Source: Phymorhynchus buccinoides
Taxonomy: Eukaryota; Mollusca; Gastropoda; Neogastropoda; Raphitomidae
Direction: 5' to 3'
Length of the DNA stretch: 64,000 nucleotides
Assembly: GCA_017654935.2 (NCBI GenBank)
Contig: CM065687.1
Coordinates: forward strand, 14,382,144 to 14,446,143
Both the position numbers and the translations under genes were made by a program. Below, in pieces: positions 41,760-55,719 of the stretch (position 1 is its first letter; every line of letters begins with the position of its first letter). The notes under the pieces were generated by a model. The model had not been told where the DNA came from, searched no databases, and saw only the letters and a list, made by a program, of their open reading frames with translations.

Positions 41760-41890
41760 CAGCAAAACCCAGTTATAAGAAAATCGAAGGGAGATATTTT
41801 TTTTGTTTTCTGAAATCTGTGTTTTCTTATATCCGAAACTCGGATAAAAGAAAACATTTTGATTTTTTTCCCTTATAACTGAGTTGAAAA
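41760..41890. mobile_element. Decayed third Tigger-like element
   Basis: It begins CTA|CAGCAAAACCCAGTTAT, matching the left end of the element at 42313. The probable right arm CCTTATAACTGAGTT (41870-41885) lacks the terminal CTG/TA. Confidence 0.45.
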
Positions 41891-42312
41891 GGGAAAAAAT
41901 AAAAGAGAAAAAGAGAAAAAAAATAAAATAAAAGACAAACAGAAACATAAAACGAAGAAAAAAATGCTTTTACATAAATTGGTGCATGAAAAAAAAGGAA
42001 AAAATGCAAAACAAAGGAGGAAAAAAAGAAAGAACAGAACAGAAAATTAAAAACAAAAATGAAGGCAGATGGAGTTGCATGATGAGCGAGCAAGATAGCG
42101 GAGAGCAGATGAATGAGTGGGTGTGGTGTGAGAGTAGCATATTTGTTTAAATGTAAATTTCTGTTTCTTGTTTTTAATCAATATTCTAATTTGGATGTAT
42201 AACTTACTTTACACAGTGGAAGACAATTTTGTTTTTGCGTTTGTACAATGCCAATGGACAATAAGGAAACTTCCGACCTATGACTCATGTTTTACATCAT
42301 AAAATCAAAATA

Positions 42313-43273
42313 CAGCAAAACTCGGTTATAAGAAAATCGAAGGGAGATGATGTTTTGCTTATTACCATATCCAAGTTTTCTTATATCCGAAACTCGTTTG
42401 CTTTTATGTGGATGTTCGTCCACATATTCAGTTATTTGTATTTATCTTCTTAAAGAAATGAATTGCCTTTTCCTCTCTGCCATTGCTGCTGAAAATGTAA
42501 GGATGGACAGTCTCTCTACCACCAACACAAAAGTACTCATATTTTTTTCTTCTGCTCAACATTTATTTTGCACAGAATACTGAAGGAAAGTATGGAATAA
42601 AGGAACAAAAACAACTCAATTAGTCTTGTAATCAAGTGCCTGTACTGTTTAGACTGTCTGTGACACAACTGGTATGAGGTAAACTTTCCCTTTTTGGAAC
42701 GACTTCAATTTTCTCGGAACATCCTTTCAGTTCAGGTCCAACTCATTTTTAAAGACACACTGAGCCAACACAATTAAATTCCCTTGTTTTTTCTGGGTAG
42801 CTGTGACCCACATACAAATTCCCAAAACTTCAAATTGAGGCTGCTCTTTAAAATGATGTTTCGTTTTGAATTTGGGGGCATTTGTATGGGAGTCAAGCCT
42901 GGTCAAAACAAGATTTTGTACCAGTTATAAGAGGGAAAACACGTGATGGAACCCGTGATTTTGACACGTGATCTGGTGGGTCTTTAAGAAAATGTTGTCA
43001 ATGGTAATTCGCTTATAAGTAAATAGAACTCGCTTATAAGAAAATGAACTGCAAACCAACTCGCTTGTATGACATAATTTTCTTATATCCAAGTTTCCAT
43101 TGCGGATGGGAGAAAAAAATTGCTTGCTTATAACCGAGTTTTCTTATAAGCGACTTTCTTATATCCCAGTTTTGATCATAGATAAGAAAGAAGAAGTTCG
43201 GCATGGAATTTCTTTTTGCTTCATTGCAAACGAGTTTTCTTATAACCGAGTTTCTTATAAGCGGATTCGGCTG
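42313..43273. mobile_element. Tigger/pogo-like element nested inside the outer one
   Basis: The left end is TA|CAGCAAAACTCGGTTATAAG and the right end CTTATAAGCGGATTCGGCTG|TA, TIRs of about 20 bp with a TA duplication. It is 961 bp with no transposase ORF. Near the right end the TIR-like word CTTATAA(G/C)CGAGTT is repeated several times (43010-43260). The middle carries the ACTTCAAATTGAGGCTGCT repeat also found at 15160. Confidence 0.75.
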
Positions 43274-43781
43274 TATATATATTTTTTCCACTAAGTAATG
43301 AGGGGAAAGAAACATGTTTTTGAGTGCCTTTCAATTTCGTTGATGAAGGTGGGTAGAGGGAGTAGTGAGACTGTGACGTATACATTGATGACGTTTTACA
43401 AAGGTCAGGAAGAGGACAATTTTTGGGGGGTAACGAGGAGGAACCACAAATGACTTTACTATATTATACTATATTATTTACTACATAATTATAACCCAGT
43501 TGTTATTATGGGTGAGGGAGTGGTGAGACTGTGATGCATACATCGGTGACGTATTTACAAAGGTCACGAAGAGGACAATTTTTTTTTATTGTAACCGAGG
43601 AGCCAGTCCTGTGGGGAACCAAAAGTAACTTTACTATAGCAGGTTTTTAATTATAACCGAGTTGCTACTATCCGAGGTCTATTTAGTAATAAAACAGTAG
43701 ACCTTTGGCCGGGAACCAGTGCTTTCCTTTACTGTAACCGAAATTTCTTATAACCGAGTTTACTATAAACGGGGAGTACTG

Positions 43782-44100
43782 TAGCAATATTCAGATTATA
43801 TGGTTTGGAATTTTTTTTAAATGAATAAACGAACTCATGCTAAATTAGTGGTGTGATGAAAGCAAAGGCATAGCAGAAAAAAAATAACTGCATAAAATTG
43901 TCATACATTCAACAGAGGTAAAATCAATCATAATCAACACTTAACATGCCACACATTTATCTATTTGACTCTGTGCCAAAAGGTGAGCACGGAGAGGGTC
44001 AGGTACTTACATTCTCAATAAATTGTCACATAACCTTCTGACTGTTGTGCTTATGTTATAAACATATAGACAAATGTCTGAAAAGACACTAGAGACAATA
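43782..44100. other. AT-rich spacer
   Basis: Nothing recognised between the Tigger-like block and the ~185 bp satellite. Confidence 0.4.
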
Positions 44101-45410
44101 TCAGCTTTATAAGATCAGTAGTTATTTAGTTATGTGACAATGAATGTCAAATCAGCCCCAAAATCTGGTCTTCAAAAGTGGACATTGCAAATAGTCATGA
44201 TTTCAACAAGTGCTAGAACACACAAACTCCAGTAAAATTACTTGAAATTTGGACAGGTTATGCAAAAGTACCTCATTAGTAAACGCTAAAGATTGTAACA
44301 TTCAAAAATGAAAGTTCAGTTAGTTATTAGGCTTAAACCAATGTTGATGACAAACATCATTTTTGATGTAATCATTCAACCAAAATCAAACTTCCAAAAA
44401 TTTGTCACTTATATAAATCCAAAATACATGAAAATGTCATGCTTTGTTGGAGCAGATATTACTTTATCATAGGAGTATAAAAGTTTCTTACAAAATATAT
44501 TATTTTAAATAATATTGCACTTTCTCTTAAAGGTTCTGACTTAGATGTAACACTTGACATCCGTCATACCTAAGTTATAATGCTCAATAAAATCCTCAAG
44601 ATATATATTTTTAACTTGCTCTCTTTTATTTTACAGTTAAACTGTCATATAAAGTTGACCCCTACCCTTATTTAACACCAGCATGTTCATTTCTTTCTTC
44701 TACACTAATCCAAATGTTTAATGTAATCATTTTACTGGACTTGATGTTCGTCATCAAGAAAATGTTAATTATCAAATTTAGCTGGTTTTATTGGTCTAAC
44801 CATCTAATAAACAAATGAACACCACTTCAGTGGGTTTAGTAATTAATTTAGAGCACTTTGCAGCCTTCATAGAAAGATAAATGAAAAAATAGTGCTTAAT
44901 GAAAATTATTAATGTAACTATGATGTTCGTCATACATGTCCTATGGTGTAAATAGTGAATTATGATAAATAATTCAATAGTTTTTTGAAAAAAACTTTAT
45001 TCATGCAAGTTATTATTTTCTTTAAAGCATTCTGCTTACTGCAGTTGACAAAAATACAGTTATTGATAGACATTTTGGCCAGAAACTGGAAAATAAATTA
45101 TTTAGGTAACTTTGATGTTCGTCATACATTTTTCACACATTGTGTAATAAAACAAAAAGAATGACATGAATCAATTAATAGTTTGGTAGAAAATATTCAG
45201 TTAACTTGTAATTGGGTTTTTTAATGGCATCTTAAGTACTTAAAGACAGAATTAGTGTATTTGATACAACTTTCAAATGTAAAGTGATGACGAAGGTCAT
45301 TTGTTACCTCAACAGACCCATAATAATCATCATACTAACAACAAATTTCAACAGAAAATGTCACAGACTAATAGCAAACAATAAAAACAACAATTTTTCC
45401 TTTTCCTTTT
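44100..45410. repeat. Ancient satellite, ~185 bp period, conserved GATGTTCGTCAT box
   Basis: The box GATGTTCGTCAT (or close variants) occurs at about 44355, 44555, 44742, 44931, 45114 and 45285, i.e. every 170-200 bp. Between boxes the units share weak blocks (ATAGTTT-T-GAAAA, TTTAAAGCATTCTG and GATAGACATT-like). Overall identity is low, while the box is nearly invariant. Flanking DNA is unusually AT-rich. Confidence 0.65.
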
Positions 45411-45424
45411 GGTCAAGGTTGATG

Positions 45425-45513
45425 CGGCATAAATGTTCCTAATAAATCATTATTAGTCATAGATTCTAAAAACTTCTAAAGATTTTGGTAATGTATCCAG
45501 ACGATTTTTAAAC

Positions 45514-45515
<2 letters not shown>
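45425..45515 (-). mobile_element. Antisense LINE C-terminal/3' UTR scrap
   Basis: TTCTAAA, AATTTTGG, ATCTAGACGATTTTT-type wording matches 55838-55880, the end of the LINE ORF2 on the minus strand there. It ends at a 27 bp T run (45515-45540). Confidence 0.5.
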
Positions 45516-45540
<25 letters not shown>

Positions 45541-45544
<4 letters not shown>

Positions 45545-46150
45545 CCCATCTTCTGGGCTGTACAGTGGCGTTGCTCCCACGCCGCTCGTTCCGAATCCCA
45601 ATTCGCAGCTACACCCAGGTTTGTTCAAGTCGCAGAAACTGAGAACAGCAGTCCAAGGGGAGTGAATCTATGTTAGGCCATCAGGAGGCAACCAACCGAG
45701 GAGACACTGCACTTCTGCTGAGTCACTTCGGTGGAGTTCAGTGGAGCCTGTTCAGGACACCACCTACTAAGCCCCCTACTGACGACACTATTCTCTTAGT
45801 CGCGGAGCCAGCGTGAGTGAGGTCCTCCTCCGAGGGCGCCACCACGACCATCCACCGACAGCTCCCCAGAACACACTGATCCCCATGACTTTGACCCGAA
45901 CGCACCAAAGCATAGACTGGATTGGAAACCGAAACTGAGGTCACCATGAGAGCAGGTCGGTTACACTTACGCCAGTTACGGCAGGTGGATTGGTAGAAGA
46001 GGAAGAAGTGTGTTGATTGGGGCTACGTACTGCGAAGAAGAAGATATCTATACATGTACTACATGACCAAAGTCCCCAGTTATTACACACAACAGAACCA
46101 TCAAAAGGATGATGGTGGTTGTCTAGAAGTCAGTACTGCAAGAAGAAGAC
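45541..46150 (+). mobile_element. LINE 5' leader repeat (X), full copy
   Basis: It begins GCTGTCCCATCTTCTGGGCT and ends GCAAGAAGAAGACCTGA. Matching pieces are found inverted at 56577-57010 and 55277-55440, and in plus orientation at 32110-32295. Because ORF1 and ORF2 follow immediately, it is most simply the 5' UTR of that LINE. An independent repeat into which the LINE inserted is the alternative. Confidence 0.7.
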
Positions 46151-46852
46151 CTGATCTATGAATTTGAATTTCTGAGTGATAAAACCAAATTCAATTTTCA
46201 GTGGGTGTGTGATCCTTGTTTCAAAGGGGGGAAGGAAAAAGTGGGCAACCTGGAAGCGAGAATTGAGCGACTGACAGCAGTTACTCAAAAAATGGCAGAC
46301 AGTCTGGCGCTGCTGGATGAAAAACTTGCAAAGGAAAGCCTTGATAAAAAAATAGAAAAGATTGTGGATGATAAATTGGCAGCTGCTTTGGACGAAAGAA
46401 ATGAGAGGGAAAAAAGAAAAGAATACCTCATTCTGGTAAATGTCACGGAAAGCGCAGAAGAGAACAATGAAGACAGAAAAAAAGGTGACTTGTCAGAGGC
46501 AAAAAGCGTAATCGCAAAGGTGTGCCCGGATCTGAAAGAGGTGGAGATAGAAGAGCCTGTTAGGCTTGGGAAGGCGGAGGGGAGGAAACCGAGACCTCTG
46601 AGAATAAAAGTGAAAAGTCAAGAGGCCAAATCACAAATCCTCAGAAATGCTCCACAACTAAACAAAGGGGTAAAGAAGCCAGAAGACAGGGTTTATATAA
46701 ACCCTGATTTTACCCCACTTGAAAGGAGACAGAACAAGGCTCTGAGAGACGAACTGAAGGCCCGTAGGAGTGGAGGGGAACCTGATCTTGTGATCAGGAA
46801 TGGGGCAATAGTTCAGAAAGTGCCCAGTCAAGAACAGGGAGACAAAAAATGA
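46150..46852 (+). CDS. LINE ORF1 protein (coiled-coil, PHD-like N-terminus)
   Basis: The frame is open from about 46147 through the GTG at 46205 to the stop at 46852. The N-terminal part ends FQWVCDPCF, the W-C--C ending of a PHD-type zinc finger common in CR1-family ORF1 proteins. Next is a heptad-rich coiled coil (about 46235-46470), then a basic RRM-like region with LVNVTES and RPRPLRIKVKS-type strands, and a Lys/Arg-rich tail ending QEQGDKK. It should bind the element's RNA. No ATG is seen at the 5' end, so the start is upstream, spliced or lost. Confidence 0.75.
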
Positions 46853-46945
46853 CTGAACAAAAAGACTTGTGTACATAGTTTTAGCAGTACATGTAAAGGA
46901 AATAAACCAGATTTTAAAGCTCTTAGCTCTAATGTAAATTTAAGG

Positions 46946-48370
46946 GTGAATGTTGACCCAGGTAGCATTTTTACTAGCGACTGTTTTAATGATTCTAATT
47001 GTTCTAGCAATGTACATAGTTCTAACTGTTTTAGCAAGGACATGGAGCCAGGTCTAACGGTTTTATACACAAATGCTGATGGTCTGTTAAATAAGAAAGA
47101 CGAACTTCTCTTACTAACTGATGAAGCTAAACCAAAAATCATTGCTGTTACAGAAACTGTACCCAAAAAAGTAAGTGATTTTGTACTGTCAGAATATGGG
47201 CTGGACACCTATGAAATGTTTCACACCGAAAATCCCAATAGAGGGGTGGCTTTGTTTTTTGACAGAACATTACATGCACAGGAATGTACCACTTTGAATA
47301 AAAGCAAATTTAAAGAGGCAATATGGTGCCATTTTCAAACAAAGGAAAAAGATAGGGTGTTAGTGGGTTGTGTGTACAAAAGTCCTAACACGACGGACGA
47401 GAATTTACTGGAACTAAATAACTTAATTCAAGACAATGAGATACAGAAATATGATAAGGTTTGTATCATGGGGGTTTTTAATTTTCCAGATATAAAGTGG
47501 GATGGCCGGTGGACATCACAAAGAGAAAACGACTTTATTGAAGCCACAAGAGACGCATATTTATTTCAAATGGTTAATAAACCAACACGAACAAGGGAAG
47601 GTCAATAGGCAAACATATTAGATTTGATCTTAATAAATGATGACCAATTGATATCCGACATTACTCACTCATGTCCCCTAGGCAAAAGTGACCATCAAGT
47701 GCTTATGTTTCATATGTATGTCAACATAGGCAACTTAAGCAATACAGATCAAAGTCTTAAATTCAATTTTAATAAAGCGAACTTTGCACAAATGAAAGAC
47801 GAGATTGGTTCACAGACATGGGAGCACTTATACAGCTTGAGTGTTGATGACTGTTGGCAAAACATTAGAAATAAAATACATAACTCAATGGATAATCACA
47901 TTCCTAAGGCAAAAGCAAATGTTTCTCAGAAAAACAAGAAGCATAAACCTTATTGGATGTCACTGGGATTGAGGAAGAGTATCAACAGGAAGTCCAAAAT
48001 CTATAGAAGATATTTAGAAAATGGCAAGTCAAAAGCGAGTAAACGCTATAAAAAATATGTGGAAACAAGGGATAATTGTTCAAAACAACTAAAGAAAGAA
48101 AGAAAAATTCATGAGAAAAATATTGCAGATAATTGTAAATTTAACCCAAAAATGTTTTGGAAATATATAAATTCACAGCTAAAAACGAATACAGGTATTG
48201 GTCCACTAAAGGATCAACATGAAAATCTAGTTACAACCGATGAAGACAAAGCAAATGTTCTTAATGACTTTTTTGCTAGCGTTTTTACTAAAGAGGATAC
48301 AGAGTCACTACCAAAACTAACTAATGAGCCACCTGCATACTGTACAGATGTGAGAGTTACCGTTGAAGCG
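46946..48370 (+). pseudogene. LINE ORF2: APE-type endonuclease and start of RT, cut by the gap
   Basis: The frame runs from 46946 into the N gap with one in-frame stop (TAG at 47606). Before it come LTVLYTNADGLLNKKDEL, the endonuclease Glu block AVTETVP, and IMGVFNFPDIKW. In working enzymes the last reads GDFNFPDI, so the catalytic Asp has become Val. After the stop come NILDLILIND, the SDH block (GKSDHQVL), a Lys-rich linker, and FADVF-like FFASVFTKED near 48280. The reverse transcriptase would lie in the gap. One stop and one catalytic change mean this copy is inactive, though otherwise well preserved. Confidence 0.8.
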
Positions 48371-48870
48371 NNNNNNNNNNNNNNNNNNNNNNNNNNNNNN
48401 NNNNNNNNNNNNNNNNNNNNNNNNNNNNNNNNNNNNNNNNNNNNNNNNNNNNNNNNNNNNNNNNNNNNNNNNNNNNNNNNNNNNNNNNNNNNNNNNNNNN
48501 NNNNNNNNNNNNNNNNNNNNNNNNNNNNNNNNNNNNNNNNNNNNNNNNNNNNNNNNNNNNNNNNNNNNNNNNNNNNNNNNNNNNNNNNNNNNNNNNNNNN
48601 NNNNNNNNNNNNNNNNNNNNNNNNNNNNNNNNNNNNNNNNNNNNNNNNNNNNNNNNNNNNNNNNNNNNNNNNNNNNNNNNNNNNNNNNNNNNNNNNNNNN
48701 NNNNNNNNNNNNNNNNNNNNNNNNNNNNNNNNNNNNNNNNNNNNNNNNNNNNNNNNNNNNNNNNNNNNNNNNNNNNNNNNNNNNNNNNNNNNNNNNNNNN
48801 NNNNNNNNNNNNNNNNNNNNNNNNNNNNNNNNNNNNNNNNNNNNNNNNNNNNNNNNNNNNNNNNNNNNNN
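48371..48870. other. Assembly gap (500 N)
   Basis: Exactly 500 Ns, the usual placeholder for an unknown distance. Left of it is LINE ORF2. Right of it is a CT/GA-rich microsatellite. Any frame drawn through the Ns is meaningless. Confidence 1.
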
Positions 48871-48897
48871 ACTCTCTACTCTTGATCTTCTCCTCGC

Positions 48898-49130
48898 TCA
48901 GAGAGAGAGAGAGAGAGAGAGAGAATGAGGAGAGAGAGTAGAGAGAGAGAGAATAGATGAGGGGGAGAGGGGGGGGGTGGGGGGGGGAGAGGAGAGAGAG
49001 AGAGAAGAGAGAGAGAGAGAGGAGTGTGTTGTGTGTGTGTGTGCTTTGGTGTGTGTGTGTGTGTGTGTACGTGTGTGTGCGTGGCAATATATGCATGTGT
49101 GCGCATGCGCATGCATATGTGTGCATATGT
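48898..49130. repeat. (GA)n then (GT)n microsatellites
   Basis: GA/GGGGA-rich sequence to about 49022 is followed by an imperfect GT tract to about 49135. Confidence 0.93.
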
Positions 49131-49279
49131 GTGTGCAAGTGGATAAACGTGTGCATTAAAAACGTTAAGTGGACAATCACTACAACATCAACAACAGTGA
49201 TAGCGATGAAGATTATGATAAATAATGAATAAGTAAAAATTATTCGGGGAAACACTACCACTACAAATACTAACATTAC

Positions 49280-49430
49280 AGTAGTAGTAATAGAAGAAGA
49301 AGAAGAAAATGATGATTGACGATGATGATGATTGTGATGGTGAGGACGATACTATTATGAATGAGATGATGATGATGATGATGATAAGGAAGATAAAAAT
49401 GATGATGATGATCATGATGATGATGATAAC
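49280..49430. repeat. (GAA)n / (GAT)n trinucleotide tract
   Basis: A short GAA run at about 49290, then an imperfect GAT tract. Confidence 0.9.
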
Positions 49431-49649
49431 AACGCATCAGTAGAACCATCAATTAGAACAATATGCCTATTTCTGATAATAATGACATAAGTAATAGCAT
49501 CAATCATAATAGCAAAAATAACAATAATGACTTATAATATTGAACAAAATAACACAGAAACACACCCACGTCCATCCACTCACACACACACACACAGACC
49601 CATACGCGCGCATGAAAGAATGACATCCCTAACTAACAGTTGAAATGAA

Positions 49650-49970
49650 GTCTCACAGAGAAACATTAACTGTCCCCTCACCCTGATTACCTTCACCCTT
49701 CCCCCTCCTTACCCCTAACCCTCTCCCCTCACGACATCCTTTTCGCCCTCTCTTATTGCCCATATCCCACTCCCTCCTCCCTTTTCCCCCTACAATTCCT
49801 AGCTGCCCCCCCCCCCCCACCACAACCCTTTCCCACGCCATTCCCTGTCTGCTCCCCCCTCTTCCCCCTCCCAGCCGCTTCCCGCCCCCTTCCCCCTCCC
49901 CCTGCCCCCTGCCCTTCCCACCTTCCCCCGCCCCCCACCTCCCTCTCCCGCTTCCCTGATCTTCGGTTTG
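49650..49970. other. C-rich low-complexity block
   Basis: CCCCT/CCCTT-rich on the plus strand, with no gene. It directly follows the 3' end of the minus-strand LINE below. Confidence 0.7.
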
Positions 49971-49999
49971 TCCCTTGGAAGCAGTCTGCTCAGCCAGCA

Positions 50000-51300
50000 C
50001 TTTGGTTGAACAGTCTGATTGCTGATGGCAAAAAGGACTGGTGGAAGCGGCAGCTAGGTCCTTGTTGACAGGCTCCTCAACCTCTCTGAAGTCCCGCGGG
50101 TCGCCCTCTGGTCCGTCAGCACACTGTGCAGTGGGTGGGATGGGTCGGCGAGGATAGCCCGGATCCGCCTGACTGCTTTCCTGTCGTGGTGGGCCTGCAG
50201 GTCAGTCACTGGACGCCCGATGATGTTGCTGGCGGTTCTGGTCAGCTTGTGCAATCTGGAGGCGTCTGCAGCACGCAGGTTGCCAAAGAAGCAAAGGGTG
50301 TTGTAGGACAGGATGTTCTCCACCATGGCCTGGTAAAACATCATGAGGATGGCGAGCTTGACGTTGAAAGACCTCAACTTCCGAAGGAAGTAGAGGCGCT
50401 GGTGCCCCTTCTTAAGGATGGCAGCGGCGTTCCTGGACCAGTCCAGCTTGGAGTCGAGAGACGTGCCCAGGTACTTATATTCCTGGACACTCTCAACCTG
50501 GTCGCCATTGATGTGCAGAGGAAGAGGAGCAGGAGGGTCTTCCGGAAGTCAATAATGACTTCCTTTGTCTTGCTGACGTTGAGAAGCATATGGCTTTCCA
50601 GGCACCAGGTAGCCATGTCAGCAACAGCAGATCCGTAGGCTGTCTCGTCCCCCTGCGTCACCATGCCGGCAATGGAGGTGTCGTCGGAGAATTTGATCTG
50701 TAGGACTCCGGGCTCCCCACACCTGCAGTCAGCCGTGTAGAGAGTAAACAAGGCAGGCGAAATGATGCACCCCTGAGGAGCACCCGTGTTGGTGACCGTC
50801 TGATCCGACCAGAAGTCGGTGGGACCGGCGATGCGTGCCCTCTGCCGTCTGTCGGTGAGGAAGCTGAATACCCATTGGATGATCAGCGGGTTGACCTCCA
50901 TCCTCAGCAGCTTGGACATCATGAGGTGCGGCTGGATGGTGTTAAATGCTGAGCTGAAGTCCAGGAACAGCAACCGAACGTATGACTTGGGTCTCTCTAA
51001 GTGCTCATGCGTCTGGTGGAGGAGAAGGTTGACTGCATCCTCGCAGCTGCGGTTTGCAGAGTAGGCAAACTGATGGGGGTCTTGGTGCTATTTCGTCTCT
51101 GCGATAAGACGCTGCAGGACCGGTCTCTCTAGGCACTTGAAAGGCACTGACGTGAGCGCCACAGGCCTGTAGTCATTTAACACTGCAGGCGTTGGCTTCT
51201 TGGGGACAGGGACAACTGTGGTCATCTTCCAGAGAGGCGGCACCTGAGCAGAGTCCATGGATCACTGGAAGAGCCGCGTGAAGACAGGCGCCAGGGAGAC
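50000..51300 (-). mobile_element. CR1/L2-type LINE reverse transcriptase, broken
   Basis: On the minus strand the RT reads TTVVPVPKKPTP, LNDYRPVALTSVPFKCLE, then TAG (about 51090), HQFAYSANRSCEDAVNLLL, LLFLDFSSAFNTIQPH, GAPQGCIISP, the catalytic FSDDTSI, and LNVSKTKEVIIDFR. A frame change near 50530 leads into RLYFLRKLRSFNV, LSYNTLCFFGNL and SNIIGRPVTDLQ. It is 5'-truncated, with one stop and one frameshift. FSDD rather than FADD places it in a different clade from the element at 36318. Confidence 0.8.
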
Positions 51301-51399
51301 CTTAACGTGTCTGGAATCATCTAATTACATATTACTGTTGCTCATAGAATTACATCCTTAATTATCATTGACATGTGGCATGAGTGAAGAGGAGTATAG

Positions 51400-51863
<464 letters not shown>

Positions 51864-52084
51864 TACTAATAATAATAATAGCTTCATTATTTTTCTGTCA
51901 CAGGTTTCGATTAAACACCTTATGATTATGTGTTGTGCCTTAGCATACCCCCGCGCCCCCCCTAACTCCCACCTCACGTCTCCCATTACCTTCATTTTCC
52001 CCCGATTTTTTTATGCATGCATTACTTAGTTTTTGTTTTCTTTTATTTCCTGTCATTCATTATTATTTTCCCCAGTGCTGGATG

Positions 52085-54184
<2,100 letters not shown>

Positions 54185-54239
54185 AGAAATACTGGGAGAA
54201 ACACTGACAAGTTACTTTGATAATATTCCTGTAACCGAT

Positions 54240-54431
<192 letters not shown>

Positions 54432-54448
54432 AATTATTTGATAATCAA

Positions 54449-54545
54449 TGAAGGAAGGAAAAGTCCCTAGTAGTTGGAAACTGTCAGAGGTTAAACTTAT
54501 TTTTTAAAAAGGGTGATCAAAATGATCATGGGACCAAGTCAATCT
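54449..54545 (+). mobile_element. LINE reverse-transcriptase scrap
   Basis: The frame reads GKVPSSWKLSEVKLIF and, after one extra T, KKGDQNDHG. This is the PS-WK---V-PIFKKGD motif at the start of CR1-type RT domains. It is cut on both sides. Confidence 0.55.
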
Positions 54546-54784
54546 CTCAGAGAAGTAGCATTGAAATACGACACCAAGCGAAGCAGATAGTCCTTCCCCA
54601 CCCCCACCCACCCCTGTTTCTTTTATTTTTCTTTGTTTTTCTATGGTCACGTCCCTAAATGCGTACGTCACTTCTGTATAAAAAGTTGGTTGCCACCACA
54701 GAAGAAGAAGAAGAGATAGCAATTTAAAGCTGGTGCCCAATGCCTATTTTATGCTAGTCAGTCGTTTCCTACTATAACTATCAG

Positions 54785-55110
54785 ATAACAGAGGGGCAGA
54801 TGCTATTCTGGCAGGCTGGGCTAGAATTTTTTTTTATAGTGGAGATACCTTGCCCATATCCCCACTCTCTCGACCAAAGGCATTTGGGGACAGCAGGCGT
54901 TGGGGAAGGTCCCCAAAGGCCAACCGATCCCTTTGACTGCAGCACCAGAGTCGATGCAAAGGCCCCTTGTTTGAGAGTCATAATCTTCAACAAGCTAAAT
55001 TTTACTATGATTTTTCATTACTGTAACTCTCATGTTACTATTGGCCCCAACTACAGGCTATTGTCAACCAATGATAAAAGCGATTTGAGCAAAAGGCTTA
55101 TATCATGTAC
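54785..55110 (+). repeat. Dispersed ~300 bp repeat, copy 3 of 3
   Basis: It carries GTTGGGGAAGGTCCCCAAAG, CTGCAGCACCAGAG, TTGTTTGAGAG, TGATTTTTCATTACTGTAAC and TTGTCAACCAATGATAAAAG. The match to 30840-31145 extends through its whole length. Confidence 0.75.
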
Positions 55111-55276
55111 TCTGTCCACTTGGTTCTTTGAATGCAAACAACTGAATGTCATGAAAACTGACATTAGGCATATGCTGTATCTCTGGACTGGACCCATGTA
55201 TTTCCAAGAAAGATCACTCTAACATGACAAAGACCGCGGGCTGAAAATATGTTTTACTTTTAGTCAGGTCAGGTCT

Positions 55277-55440
55277 TCTTCTTGCAGTACTTACTTCTAG
55301 ACAACCACCATCATCCTTTTGATGGTTCTGTTGTGTGTAATAACTGGGGACTTTGGTCATGTAGTATAGATATCTTCTTCTTCGCAGTACGTAGCCACAA
55401 TCAACACACTTCTTCCTCTTCTACCAATCCACCTGCCGTA
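55277..55440 (-). mobile_element. LINE leader repeat X, distal half, inverted
   Basis: The reverse complement equals about 45980-46145, including GGATGATGGTGGTTGTCTAG and the terminal GCAAGAAGAAGACCTGA. It is separated from its proximal half (56577-57010) by a LINE fragment and the foldback element. Confidence 0.8.
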
Positions 55441-55469
55441 AGTGTAGTAGTAGTAGTAGGGGTAGGGAA

Positions 55470-55716
55470 CTGTCGCATGAAAAAAGGTAGCTCGTAAAAA
55501 TAAAAAGCTCGCTACTATGAGAGTCTGTATTTGCGACAACCACAAATTTCACTTTTTTTGTACTTTAACCATTTAACTAACTCTAACGCTAACCCTAACC
55601 CTATCCCTAACCCTATCAAAAAGTTAAATTTGTGGTTCATGCTCAATGTCGCAAATATACACTGTCATAGGTAGCGAGCTTTTTATTTTTACGAGCTACC
55701 TATTTTCATGCGACAG
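55470..55716. mobile_element. Foldback element with telomere-like centre
   Basis: The arms are about 90 bp each and nearly perfect complements. The left arm opens CTGTCGCATGAAAA and continues GGTAGCTCGTAAAAATAAAA and AGCTCGCTAC; the right arm mirrors it and ends CATGCGACAG. The loop (about 55565-55618) is made of CTAACCCTAACCCTATCCC-like sequence. It has no ORF and could form a long hairpin. Confidence 0.85.
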
Positions 55717-55719
55717 GGA

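Larger units (their letters stand above)
41216..43781. mobile_element. Tigger/pogo-like non-autonomous element (outer), TA-flanked
   Basis: It starts TA|CAGTACACCCCGCTTATAG and ends CTATAAACGGGGAGTACTG|TA. The terminal 25 bp are complementary with few mismatches. CAGT/ACTG ends with a TA duplication fit pogo/Tigger. No transposase frame exists. Sub-terminal words (TTACTATAACAGG, TTATAACCGAGT) recur inward from both ends, giving extended foldback ends. At least one further TIR element (42313-43273) is nested within it, and a second start (CAGCAAAACCCAGTTATAAG) at 41760 suggests another. Confidence 0.8.

Noticed and set aside
48317..49276. ORFs crossing the N gap
   Set aside because: Ns are read as open codons, so the parts on each side are unrelated.
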